Assembly (NCBI GenBank): GCA_030374735.1
Contig: JASCIV010000194.1
Span: forward strand, 1 to 33,019
From: Gracilaria caudata
Lineage: Eukaryota; Rhodophyta; Florideophyceae; Gracilariales; Gracilariaceae
Length of the DNA stretch: 33,019 bases
Direction of reading: 5' to 3'
In this document: in pieces, positions 7,597 through 16,376 of the stretch
How the letters are laid out: every line of letters begins with the position of its first letter
Numbering within the stretch: the stretch's first letter is position 1
Notes under the pieces: generated by a model
What the model saw: the letters and a program-made list of their open reading frames with translations, nothing else
The model's database searches: none
What the model was told of the DNA's origin: nothing
Made by a program: the position numbers and the translations under genes

Positions 7597-8206
7597 CTGT
7601 CCGACCTCTTCTTCATATTTGTTGCTACCGGTCTCCCCCTTTTCAAGTTTCAAGAGTAGATAGTAATCTTCATCACCGAGCAGCAGGAGAAATCTTCCTG
7701 TGCCTTCTGTGAACTCTCTTTGACAAAGAGTTTGATACGAACACAGTATATCTTGACAATACGGTAGTATTGCTCGCAGCGAGGGGCTAGCTAAGACCTC
7801 TCCGATAACGAGTTGCACTTTCTGTCCATGCCATAGCCAACGATTATACACAAAGTAGCCCTGTCACACTACTAAAGATTTACAACAAAAGCCATCGTTT
7901 ACAAAGGCGTGATAAACGTGTGGCATCTTGGTTTGTCTGGCTCATATAGATGGTCATGTCTACATCTAAACTGCTACCAGGTGCATACTGTGCAGGCATA
8001 CTAAAATCAGCTCTCCTTGTGATGATGCCCCTCTGACCAACAAAGGAATGAGGGGTGCATTGCTTACCCCCAGAAGAGGCATAAGTACAGCAGCGCTTGA
8101 TGACTGGCAAAGACCAGCCGCATGAAAACAAAAAGGCAGAAAGCGCGCCTTGTGCTAACATTAGGCGCTGTGTACCACGCGGAAACTACTCCAAAACTTG
8201 GCTGAG
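7597..8206. other. Region between the tRNA and ERGIC3 genes, with two unassigned open frames
   Basis: Two minus-strand open frames lie here. The first, at 7880-8161, has an ATG, an N-terminus rich in hydrophobic and basic residues, and 93 codons. It starts only 45 bp after the ERGIC3 stop. The second, at 7552-7863, lacks an ATG and ends inside the tRNA 5' half, with a sequence such as GYFVYNRWLWHGQ at its start. They might be exons of one small gene, but no splice joining keeps the frame with a good donor. I do not call a gene. Confidence 0.35.
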
Positions 8207-9427
8207 TTAGATTAGTTTGCCCATCTGTCGTTTCCGCACAGCTCGCAGCACCACGTCATCCATAAATGTCGACAACATGGACGCCACAGTAAACACTCCG
8301 CCAATGATCGCACAAAGTTGTACCAAAAAGTGTAAGAACGATCTCCGGGATTCCTCCACTTCCACATGAATAGGACTCAAATCATAGTTCAAGAAAACAC
8401 CGGGCATCAATTGCCCACCCTGACCAGGCTCACTGCGCCGGAAGAAGTACGATTGTGAATACTGGTTAGTCCGCAACGTCCGCGAAAACGGCAGTTTGTA
8501 TGTTGTGGGTACTACGCGTATAAAATACTCATGAGTGCCCATTGCATCATGTGCTCCCGTTGCATGCTTGGAAACGCCATCGAGGGGATTCACCTGACCT
8601 GGATATGGCTCACCAAACCACAGCTTGTTGATGCGGTGACTAAGGTCTAACTTATGGTCTCGCACCGCGCTCAAATCGTGTAGCGTATGACCATGGAACT
8701 GGAACGAATGACCCGGCGTGAGGTTGATTCGTCCAGCAACCTTGGAGATTTCGATGAAGCCGTGAATGTTGCAGCCGTAGCGCTCGTCGTAGGTGCCAGG
8801 TGTTATGGTCTTCACTCCCTCGCGTATACATTGTGGTATGTTAGTCAAGTCAGTGAGTAGCCAGCCTCTCTTTTCATACATTTTTCGCACATCAGCGCAT
8901 GTGTTACAACACTCCTTGCCGGTCAAACCAGCGCCCATGCAGCTGCCACAACCATTTGGCCATGGGGATGGAGAGGTGGCCGACACTCTTCGTGATGTCT
9001 CCAACTTTGTAGGCATGTCACCGTCAACTCGACGTCCCTTGTGATCGATGGGTGTCTTGAACATGTGATTGGTAATCTCCAACTGCACTGTTCCGCCAAT
9101 ATCCAGCGCATCGACGCCCATGACCTCGCAATTCACGTGCGGAAAGTCGACGTCAAGGTAGATGCGCAAAGTCTCACCCACCCCCGCATCGACCGACAGC
9201 GTGGTGGTGCGCTTCGGCGTCAGAAACGACCATAACTCTGTGAGAAACAGGACAGATATGACAATAAACGAAATGAGCGAAATGGTACCACCGACCGTAG
9301 ACTGAGTACGCAAGTCCTCAGGTACCTTCATCATACGCGAAAACGCATCCAACGAGCGCATGAAACGCGCGTATCCACTGACCATCCCATGGTGCTCAGG
9401 ACCGTTCGCGTGCTGCGGGAGCGTCAT
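8207..9427 (-). CDS. ERGIC3/Erv46-type ER-Golgi cargo receptor
   Basis: The 406-residue membrane protein should cycle between ER and Golgi in COPII/COPI vesicles, usually with an Erv41/ERGIC2 partner. The N-terminal cytosolic helix (SLDAFSRMMKVPEDLRTQSTVGG) leads into a transmembrane segment at about 46-68. The lumenal domain carries the family cysteine cluster (CGSC, ECCNTCADV) and the GCNIHGFIEISKVAGRINLTPGHSF block. A second transmembrane segment at 364-389 precedes a short basic cytosolic tail. The open frame extends upstream to about 9625 but without an ATG. The ATG at 9427 gives the usual family length. It is divergent from Hsp33. Confidence 0.95.
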   Translation of the reverse strand: MTLPQHANGPEHHGMVSGYARFMRSLDAFSRMMKVPEDLRTQSTVGGTISLISFIVISVLFLTELWSFLTPKRTTTLSVDAGVGETLRIYLDVDFPHVNCEVMGVDALDIGGTVQLEITNHMFKTPIDHKGRRVDGDMPTKLETSRRVSATSPSPWPNGCGSCMGAGLTGKECCNTCADVRKMYEKRGWLLTDLTNIPQCIREGVKTITPGTYDERYGCNIHGFIEISKVAGRINLTPGHSFQFHGHTLHDLSAVRDHKLDLSHRINKLWFGEPYPGQVNPLDGVSKHATGAHDAMGTHEYFIRVVPTTYKLPFSRTLRTNQYSQSYFFRRSEPGQGGQLMPGVFLNYDLSPIHVEVEESRRSFLHFLVQLCAIIGGVFTVASMLSTFMDDVVLRAVRKRQMGKLI

Positions 9428-9776
9428 AGTACCAGGAGAGAAGCTGCTGCGCAAGCTGGATAAAGCGAGCTTGGGGTCAGAGTGCGCTGATGGACGGTCG
9501 CGGCGGCGATGAACATCGGCGGCTGCCCGGATAGACGACGTCGAGCATCGCAAAGCTTGAATAGATACCTCATCCCTCCTCGATTCAAACTGACACAAGT
9601 CGCAATTGTGAATTGGTTCGGTCACCTAGCGCACCGCTAGTCGTGGCCACGTGTCTCCATCAGAGCACCACGGCGCTTGATCTCGGCCAGCAAGTGCGGC
9701 TTTGTTTGATCTCACAGCGACAGATCCACGCACGCCCCGTCGACGGTGACCGTCGACGCAGCTTTCACTTGAAACA
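9428..9776. promoter_or_regulatory. Bidirectional promoter region between ERGIC3 (-) and HSP33 (+)
   Basis: The 349 bp between the two start codons must serve both genes. It contains a near-perfect palindrome at 9738-9758, listed separately. I see no clear TATA box. Confidence 0.6.
9738..9758. repeat. Near-perfect palindrome upstream of the HSP33 ATG
   Basis: Ten-base arms (CGTCGACGGT and ACCGTCGACG) flank a single G, ending 18 bp before the HSP33 start codon. It could be a dimeric factor site or a hairpin in the 5' UTR. Confidence 0.85.
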
Positions 9777-10964
9777 ATGACCGCCGCGCGAACTGCATTC
9801 CTACCTCAGCCGCTTTCGCCGTCCTCCTTCGCTCCGCCCATCCCGGACGCTCTTCATCCACTCTCCTGTCCACCACGTCGCAAGTATCGCCCGTCTACGT
9901 CCCGGACTGCTCACCACCCATCATGCCACGCCGCCAGTCCCACCAATCCATCTCCGCACCCGGATGATCCTCTCCCCTTCGAAAAGCTCTTTCTTAAGGG
10001 CCCTGTTCCTGGCGATACTATGGTTCGTACCATAAGCGCAAACGGCGAGGTATCCTGCAGCGTCGTGTCCTGCACTGGACTTGTAAGCGGCGCGGCCAAG
10101 TTGCACCGTACCTCTCCTGTTGCATCCACGGCCTTTGGTAGAGCCTTGTCCTGTGCACTACTAATGAGTAGTGGAAAGAAGGACGGTGAAACTCTTCAAG
10201 TCGAATTCCGTGGCTCTGGACCTATAAAGGGTATTACCGCGATTTCGAACGGCATAGGGCAAATAAGAGGTTACGTCGGTGACCCCAATGTGCAACTACC
10301 GTTGAAACAAGGTCGTTTCGATGTGCCTGGAGCCATTGGTTCAGGTATTGTCGCCGTTGTCAGGGACAGCATGTACAGCAAACAGCCATACACTGGTATT
10401 GTGCAGATCACCTCGGGTCAGGTCGCCGAGGACCTTGCCATGTATCTGCTTGAATCTGAACAAACTCCTTCAGCACTTGGAGCCGGTGTCTACGTGTCTC
10501 CGGATGGGAACGTTACGGCGGCGGGCGGTTATTTGCTGCAACTACTGCCCGATGCTTCCTCTAGAACTGCAAAAATCGTGGAGAAAAACGTCCGGACGCT
10601 GGGAGCACCTACAGAAATAATCAGAGCGGGAATGACACCTGAACAGATTGTTAATGAGCTCATGAACGATCTTTCGCCCATGAAGCTTGCTTCGTCATCA
10701 CCACGATACTATTGTCAGTGTGGAGTTGAGCGGGTAAAGCGAACAGTGGCTCTCATACCGGAAATGGAAGTTCGACAGTTGCTCTTGGATTATGGCAAGA
10801 TTGAAGGTATGTTGTGTTCTCTTCCAAATTCTGCCAGTCATGCCATCGTACTCACCATATGTTTTTCTTGTTTTCTCGAAGCAACTTGCGAGTTCTGTGG
10901 ACAGACATATTCCCTTGCCGAGGATGAAGTAGAGGAAATCCTTGCGACCCAGCAAGAGCCGTAA
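9777..10964 (+). CDS. HSP33: Redox-regulated chaperone Hsp33, probably plastid-targeted (one intron)
   Basis: Hsp33 is a holdase chaperone activated when its zinc-bound cysteines are oxidised. The exons are 9777-10806 and 10882-10964, giving 370 residues. Residues 1-79 are a Ser/Pro/Ala/Arg-rich extension absent from bacterial Hsp33, consistent with an organelle transit peptide. The chaperone domain starts at about DTMVRTISANGEVS and includes GEVS, GSGPIKGI and the typical GYVGDP segment. The zinc site is CQC (C313, C315) and CEFC (C346, C349). Without removing the intron, 25 extra residues would separate the two cysteine pairs; splicing restores the standard IEATCEFC spacing. The plastid destination is inferred from the extension and from the occurrence of Hsp33 in algae. 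Confidence 0.92.
   Translation: MTAARTAFLPQPLSPSSFAPPIPDALHPLSCPPRRKYRPSTSRTAHHPSCHAASPTNPSPHPDDPLPFEKLFLKGPVPGDTMVRTISANGEVSCSVVSCTGLVSGAAKLHRTSPVASTAFGRALSCALLMSSGKKDGETLQVEFRGSGPIKGITAISNGIGQIRGYVGDPNVQLPLKQGRFDVPGAIGSGIVAVVRDSMYSKQPYTGIVQITSGQVAEDLAMYLLESEQTPSALGAGVYVSPDGNVTAAGGYLLQLLPDASSRTAKIVEKNVRTLGAPTEIIRAGMTPEQIVNELMNDLSPMKLASSSPRYYCQCGVERVKRTVALIPEMEVRQLLLDYGKIEGMLCSLPNSASHAIVLTICFSCFLEATCEFCGQTYSLAEDEVEEILATQQEP
10807..10881 (+). other. In-frame 75-nt spliceosomal intron in HSP33
   Basis: The donor is GTATGT (10807-10812), a CTCAC branch-like motif lies near 10851, and a pyrimidine-rich tract precedes the acceptor CGAAG (ending 10881). The length is a multiple of three and it contains no stop, so the frame stays open if it is retained. 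The family alignment across the junction (IEATCEFC) strongly supports removal. Confidence 0.88.
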
Positions 10965-11554
10965 AGTGCGAAGTCGTTCACCAAACCTTGTGTTGCCGCT
11001 TCTTCGTTAATTCAATCCAATCCGCTTATCTCATTCACGAGTAATTTCAATTGTCTAATAATATCTCACCGTTTGAAACAATCTGGGAACGTGGAGATAA
11101 TTTCTCGTAGCTCTTGTTTCCGTCGCAAACCGTTAAGCCCGCATACGTTCGTCTTTGCAATCATGGAGGCAAGTATGGCCCCCTTTGAAAATGATAACAA
11201 GTTCTTCAGTTGATGTGTTTGCAGTTCTATCCGAGCACAAGCGTTTAGACCCAGCTGGTCGACGAACTTCAACATTGGTGAGTCATACAGACGTTTTGCC
11301 CTTTGACATGGCAGCAGAGGAAATCTTCAAATGAGCACACGATTTTTTCCAGCTGCAGCAACTATATACCTTCATACGTGTAGCTGACCAGGTTGCAGAA
11401 CTTCCATCCTTTCACATATGACGAATCTTGGTTGACAGAAAAAGATGATGCTGCTGTACGAAGGTATATATTGCAACGAAGAAGTTTCGATTCTTAGCAA
11501 GGTCCCTATAATGATGGAACTGATAGGTTAGTTTCGCTGCGAAACGTTTTCCTT
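10965..11554. other. Convergent intergenic region with a possible tiny multi-exon gene
   Basis: This 590-bp gap separates the ends of HSP33 and the lumen protein gene. On the plus strand an ATG at 11163 can be joined through candidate introns 11173-11224, 11278-11352 and 11392-11438 into an open frame of about 64 codons ending at 11531. A competing 69-codon frame lies on the minus strand at 11066-11275. Neither matches a family I recognise, so no gene is called. Confidence 0.3.
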
Positions 11555-12595
11555 TCATTCCTGAGCTACCCTGCCCTCAATCTCGTCGAAAAACTTTTCC
11601 ATTTCTCCCAGACTTTCATCAGAGGCCTCCAAATGTGGGATACGTCCCTTTCCGTCGAGTTCCTTTTCTCTTATAGAGTTGCCTTGCAAACCCAAGGACG
11701 GCCAATCTTTCATGTGTAAAGCCATCACTGGAACAAATGCGGAAATATCCTTTAACGCAGCCGAAGGATTCCAATTCCCACCCCCATAAATGGTTCGCAG
11801 GATGTCAATGTTACCCCCATCAGCTCCTTCTACAGCACACACCCGCTCTCCTTGCAAAGCACTGAATGATACGTTCCTCGTATCGCGAGGTAGGGACCAT
11901 CCTTCGGCAACAACTGATGCCACCTGATAGCCTGTGTTTTCCGCATTGGAGCGATTTAGGAGAACGTCTGCTACTTGAATACCGAACCCAACAGCGATGA
12001 GATGAACCTTCGTCGGCATCTTCTTATTGGCAACATCGGATCGCAAAAGAACAGATGATACTTCGTCAGCGGCCAAGTCAGACCATTGATGCTTTGGCTG
12101 CGCATGTAGGTCTTGTGATTCCCCAACTCCGAGTTGGTCAACTAGCAAGATGCGTCGATCGGTACCACCCAGTAGTTCTAATGTCTCTCCGCCCGCAATA
12201 GCAATGCCAGCATCTCCTAGGTACACTATGGGATACTTATTGGCCTTCTTCTCTTTCTTCTTCGAGCCGATCACCCGATAATGTACCTGACGACCCTCGC
12301 AAACGGCGAAGTCCTCTCGCCAGTCTAGAAAATGAGCAAAGTAGGGATCAGGTTCACCACAGACGGCGCCAGCTTCGTTTGAGGGTAGAGATAGCACGGT
12401 TGCCGCCAAGGAAAAAAGAAAAGACCTGCGAGAAAATTGTTGTGAGCTGTAACATACTTCTTGTTTGCAGTATGCTCTTGATTCGCATGGCCTACGATGT
12501 TGATGTGTTGGAGGAATTGTGGGTACAATCCATGTCACCATAGCCATCTTTGAGTCCGAGCCACTCCTCTGATCCTTCGCATTCGCTGTGCACAT
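11555..12595 (-). CDS. Alpha/beta-hydrolase-like protein with thylakoid-lumen Tat-type leader
   Basis: The 346-residue protein begins with a basic, Ser/Cys-rich leader. It is followed by a twin-arginine motif, RR at 56-57 in SRRSFLFSLAATVLSL, and an AGA site near 75-77. This bipartite layout is typical of proteins sent through the plastid to the thylakoid lumen by the Tat pathway. The mature part looks like an alpha/beta hydrolase. It has a YPIVYLGDAGIA strand-turn, the LLVDQLGVGES block (DxxGxGxS, residues 151-160), and an elbow at LIAVGFGIQ (199-207). At the elbow the nucleophile serine of GxSxG is replaced by glycine. It may therefore be a non-catalytic relative; its substrate or partner is unknown. 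The first ATG of the frame is at 12595; an in-frame ATG at about 12547 is an alternative. Confidence 0.65.
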   Translation of the reverse strand: MCTANAKDQRSGSDSKMAMVTWIVPTIPPTHQHRRPCESRAYCKQEVCYSSQQFSRRSFLFSLAATVLSLPSNEAGAVCGEPDPYFAHFLDWREDFAVCEGRQVHYRVIGSKKKEKKANKYPIVYLGDAGIAIAGGETLELLGGTDRRILLVDQLGVGESQDLHAQPKHQWSDLAADEVSSVLLRSDVANKKMPTKVHLIAVGFGIQVADVLLNRSNAENTGYQVASVVAEGWSLPRDTRNVSFSALQGERVCAVEGADGGNIDILRTIYGGGNWNPSAALKDISAFVPVMALHMKDWPSLGLQGNSIREKELDGKGRIPHLEASDESLGEMEKFFDEIEGRVAQE

Positions 12596-13214
12596 CAACA
12601 CTATATTTCAAAGCACGCGAGTTCCCACCAGATTGACAGGTATTGCCTCAGGGCCTTGAATGAATAGGGTGAACCGCGATGGTGAGAAATCTGATCCCAC
12701 AGGAAGTAAGGATGGGTTGCTAACCCCCCAATGAGTCACACGTCAGGTTGATCTCGTGATTGCCTTGACATCCCATTTTACGAAAATACCTCTGTGTTAC
12801 TCAGAGGGTGGGTGCTCATTCCGAGAAAGTGGTTGTAGAGCACCGCTCGAGTCTCGTTGCTACAGTTGAGGAAGAAAGAGCGAGAGAGAGCCGAAGTAGT
12901 GCATTTCCCAGCCGGGAGGGAAGTCGTAACTCACGATAGAGCTCTATCCCAAAAGAGTGGTCCATGCTTCTGAGACATCGGTTCGCATATCAAAGTCGGA
13001 CTGTCTGACAAGTCCGAACGAATCTCAAGTTTCCGTGAAGAAAGTTGTTTGCTTTATCACAGCTCTATTCTACCTATTCTAAAAACATGAAACCATCTGT
13101 ACGGTTTGTACTCCACAAGACTCCCTTTTCTACCCGCTCACATGGAACCACAGACAGCACTGCGCAACGCGCAGGTCATACCATGTGCCTTCGTGATTGA
13201 GAGGATTGTGAGCG
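12596..13214. other. Intergenic region, no gene seen
   Basis: About 620 bp without a meaningful open frame. It contains short stem-loops, such as CCTCTG/CAGAGG at about 12788-12806 and TCGGACT/AGTCCGA near 12990-13010. A small RNA gene is possible, but I recognise no known RNA family. Confidence 0.45.
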
Positions 13215-14339
13215 TTAGTAATTGGCGATAGCACCCTCTTCAGCTGCCTTTAACCTCTTGCCAATCTTCTTCTTAAGCTCCTCCAACATTTGTTGTCGGG
13301 CATCAAAAACTTTTACGGCGTGCTCAGGCGGTGGTTCTTTCTTAAGCGGTGTAGGTCTATGTATCGGTCCCCCGGAGACAGCCACGGCAGCGGGTTGTGA
13401 CTGCAGCAACGATAACGCAGTTGTAAGGGCTGCATGTAAGGCATCCAGCTTCTTCTCGATACGAGATTGTGGTGAAGCAGAGCACGATGGTTCTTCTTCT
13501 TCGACGGTTTTGGTGGAAATTGTGGCTGAGGGGGGTGGGGGCGGCACACGGCGATTGGACGAAATTCGCTGCACCAAGTTGGACGGCGGGGGTGGAGGCG
13601 GAGGCGGTGGTTGTGATCTTGATTGCAGTGCGGCTAGAGATGCTAAATTCTGGTCTCGGGATGCCTTCATATCAGGTGGAGAAGGCGGCGCGGGCGGTAT
13701 ACACCTCTGTGGAGATGCGTTTTGTATGGGACTCTTCGAGGCAGGCGGCGGCCGAGGCGGCGGAAGAGGTGGTGCTGGAGGTGGTGGCGGAAGTGGAGGT
13801 GTAAGGGGTGAAAAGGATGTTTCCGTGTTCGACCTTGCATCATGCAAGGTCGAACATCCTTGCACCCCATGATGAGGTACAAGGCTGTTGGTTGATGCTC
13901 GCACATCTTGACTAGACGACGCTTGTAGCGGATGCAGAATAGGAGAATCAGGAGAGCAAGTTTGGGGTTGCAAGATGGATAGTGTGGCCGTATCAAAGCA
14001 CTGTGATTGCATCTGAAGCGGTGATGAACAGTGGAGTTGAGACGAAGCATTCTGTTCTTCTTGATTTGGTGAAAAATGCAAGCGCTGCGACTTCAGAGGA
14101 GAGCGACAACGCGTGCGACGTCGCAACGAGGCACGGGAAGATGAAGAACTGCTTTCCGAAAGGTGAGAATCATGACTGGAGGAAGAAGCAGTGGCAGAAA
14201 GTGACGGCGACGAACGAGCATGAGAAGAAGTCAACGATATTTGATCAGCAAGAAGCGTCTGGAGACGAATCTTGATAGCGTGCACGCGTCTCTCCGCGCT
14301 GAGAAGCCTGTGATCCAGCTCGGCAGAATGAGCGCGCAT
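13215..14339 (-). CDS. Proline-rich protein with N-terminal coiled coil, WASH/WAVE-subunit-like
   Basis: The 374-residue protein starts with an amphipathic helix (LDHRLLSAERRVHAIKIRL, about 8-26). It resembles the coiled coil of small WASH/WAVE complex subunits such as CCDC53 and BRK1. Serine-rich sequence follows at about 33-75. Several polyproline runs occupy about 180-275, suitable for profilin or SH3 binding. A basic C-terminal helix (MLEELKKKIGKRLKAAEEG) has the look of a WH2-type actin-binding segment. Together these suggest a role in actin regulation, which is only an inference. The open frame continues a few codons upstream of the chosen ATG (DEQARRGAHLSI), so a 5' exon may be missing. 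The gene also contains a 31-bp palindrome. Confidence 0.6.
   Translation of the reverse strand: MRAHSAELDHRLLSAERRVHAIKIRLQTLLADQISLTSSHARSSPSLSATASSSSHDSHLSESSSSSSRASLRRRTRCRSPLKSQRLHFSPNQEEQNASSQLHCSSPLQMQSQCFDTATLSILQPQTCSPDSPILHPLQASSSQDVRASTNSLVPHHGVQGCSTLHDARSNTETSFSPLTPPLPPPPPAPPLPPPRPPPASKSPIQNASPQRCIPPAPPSPPDMKASRDQNLASLAALQSRSQPPPPPPPPPSNLVQRISSNRRVPPPPPSATISTKTVEEEEPSCSASPQSRIEKKLDALHAALTTALSLLQSQPAAVAVSGGPIHRPTPLKKEPPPEHAVKVFDARQQMLEELKKKIGKRLKAAEEGAIANY
13826..13856. repeat. Long palindrome inside a coding region
   Basis: Fifteen-base perfect arms (13826-13840 and 13842-13856) flank one C. Pairing can extend outward, AAGGATGTT on the left with AACATCCTT on the right, if an 8-nt bulge on the left arm is allowed. 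It lies in the serine-rich to proline-rich transition of the minus-strand gene and keeps the frame. Confidence 0.9.
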
Positions 14340-15363
14340 GATTGACAGATGGGCGCCACGACGAGCTTGCTCATCTCAAGCCGGCGCGTGAGGGGTGAAG
14401 CGTTGGGCGTTGAGGTAGTGGACTCGGACCACGCGCAGCAGGCGGCAACGCGGTAAGCGCCGACAGTGTGAGATGGGAGCGAAAGGTGAGCGGGATCATT
14501 GATGATTGGCCATGCGCGGCACACGCGCTTGCTCGCGGTGGGAGCGGAGCGACATGCGCCGTGGGCGTGCGAACAAGCGGCCAATGAGATGCTTGCGCTT
14601 GGGCGTTGAGCTTCTGGACGACGCGTGGCGCGCGTTTGCCGCGTTTGCCGTGTTTGCCATGTTTCGCAGGTCATCCAAACAGGCGAAGCTGCGGGCGATG
14701 TAGCGGCTAAGATACTGCTCCACGGAACTCTGCTCGACTCAACCCTCCCGTGGCGAGAGGCAAGGCGCCCTCGTCGTCTCTCGTGTGCGATTCTTTACTC
14801 TTGATGTAAAGTCGTAGAATGCAAGGGTAGATGCATTAAAGCTGCATGCAGCTGACACTCGAATGTACCGACAGTTTTGGAACATTCCTTCCGACCTGAC
14901 CTTTGTTTGACCTTTGAATCCTGATCGCTTATCTATCATGAGATGATCTCATCAAATATTATTGACGACAGACAGCCCTTCTCGTGTTCCGTAATCTTCT
15001 TTTCTATCTCATTCAAAAGCTTGAGCTTGTGTGGACCATGCATCACTACGCCAAACTCTGCTCAGCCACAACTGCTTTACTTACGTACCCTTGTAACAGA
15101 TTCAGCAACACGAGCTCCTCCATGATGTCATGCCCATACATGTGTCTACTTTTCTTCCGAGACACTTTAATAGGTGTGCGCAATTTCTTCTTGCATTCAA
15201 ATGTGAACGTTAAAAACCATCTTCAATCTTCGAAAGGGCCTTTCCTGTTACACCGCGGTTGTTTTCTACATCGCTGAATCTCTTCATATCCAATCTTCAC
15301 GCCCCAAATGTCGTCAACAATAAGACTCCTATCTCGCGCTATCTCATCTCGCCCCGTCCTGTC
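14340..15363. other. Region between the proline-rich gene and the SDR gene
   Basis: No confident gene. A direct repeat TGACCTTTG occurs at 14897-14905 and 14908-14916. On the minus strand between about 14936 and 15287, three consecutive frames each look coding-like, for example HKLKLLNEIEKKITEHEKG at about 14980-15036. They would need splicing or frameshifts to join, so this may be an unrecognised multi-exon gene or a decayed one. The 5' exon of the proline-rich gene, if any, would also lie here. Confidence 0.35.
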
Positions 15364-15370
15364 TATAAAA
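15364..15370 (+). promoter_or_regulatory. TATA box of the SDR gene
   Basis: TATAAAA lies 126 bp before the ATG at 15490. Transcription would begin about 30 bp downstream, near 15394, which excludes the upstream in-frame ATG at 15259 and disfavours the one at 15391. Confidence 0.6.
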
Positions 15371-15489
15371 TCGCATCAGCCGCGAGCTCCATGAGCACAG
15401 AGGATAGAAAATCACACAAACCATCGACCCCTCCACTAAATACCCTCCCCATTCGCTCACACATTCGTTCTCTTACATCCTTTCTGAAA

Positions 15490-16376
15490 ATGCCTCAAAT
15501 CAGCACAGTGGAACGCAACACCGCCATCATCGTTGGTGGCACCTCGGGCATCGGGCTCGCCGTCGCCGAAAAGCTTCTCCGAGAACACGTTGACGTCAAA
15601 CTCATCGGCAGCAACAGGGAGAAGTTCCAGGCCGTGCTCAAACGGCTTCCAGAATATGAGCATGCTATAGAGTTTTGGCAAACTGACTTGTCCGACAGGG
15701 ATTCTTGGAGCTCTATCATCGACAGAGTCGACTCTCTTCCTCAACAAATTCAGGTTCGCTACCTGGTTAACTCTGCTGGTGTGTTCAACCCAAAACCTTT
15801 CTTGGAGCACTCTGTGGACGATTACCAGGTATGTTCCGATGCAGTCACTCGGATGTATACAATTATTTCTATGAGCACCATTGTTCAGGCATTGTCTAAC
15901 CTTATTCGCTCTTACGTTTCCGTCAGAAATACCATTCGCTCAATGAAAGTACCTTCTTCATAACCCAGGCGGTGGCGAAGCATATGAAGAGTCGTGGCGG
16001 TGGTTCCATCGTGAATATCGGGTCTATGTGGGCAAAACAAGCAATCAAGGCCACACCTAGCTCTGCCTATTCCATGGCGAAAGCTGGGCTACATTCCCTA
16101 ACTCAACACCTCGCAATGGAGTTGGCGGACCACAAAATTCGCGTCAACGCCGTATCCCCTGCAGTCGTGTACACTCCCATCTACAAGGCGTTTATTGATC
16201 CGGATCAGATCGATGAAACCATGAAGTCTTTCGATTCTTTTCATCCAATTGGTCGAGTTGGTCACCCGGAGGATGTTGCCAATACGGTTTTATTCTTGCT
16301 ACAAGATGGCAAGAGCTCCTGGGTCACAGGAGCCATCTGGGACGTGGACGGTGGTGTCATAGCTGGTAGGAACTAA
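15490..16376 (+). CDS. Short-chain dehydrogenase/reductase (one intron)
   Basis: The exons are 15490-15828 and 15927-16376, giving 262 residues, the usual length for a classical SDR. The protein has a Rossmann dinucleotide motif GGTSGIG (16-22), a variant of TGxxxGIG, and NSAG at 94-97. It has catalytic S146, and Y161/K165 in YSMAK. The post-catalytic segment ADHKIRVNAVSPAVVYTPIY and the C-terminal TGAIWDVDGG are also standard. The oxidoreductase uses NAD(P)H; the substrate cannot be told from sequence. The start was chosen because a TATA box at 15364 places the transcription start near 15394 and MPQIS fits the family N-terminus. No targeting peptide follows from this start, so the protein is probably cytosolic. 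Confidence 0.9.
15829..15926 (+). other. 98-nt intron in the SDR gene
   Basis: The donor is GTATGT, the branch motif TCTAAC ends at 15900, and the acceptor is CGTCAG ending at 15926. Joining the exons restores the SDR sequence DDYQ-KYHSLNESTFF in phase 0. Confidence 0.93.

Noticed and set aside
13222..13872. 216-codon plus-strand frame rich in glycine
   Set aside because: It is the antisense of the polyproline-coding sequence of the minus-strand gene.
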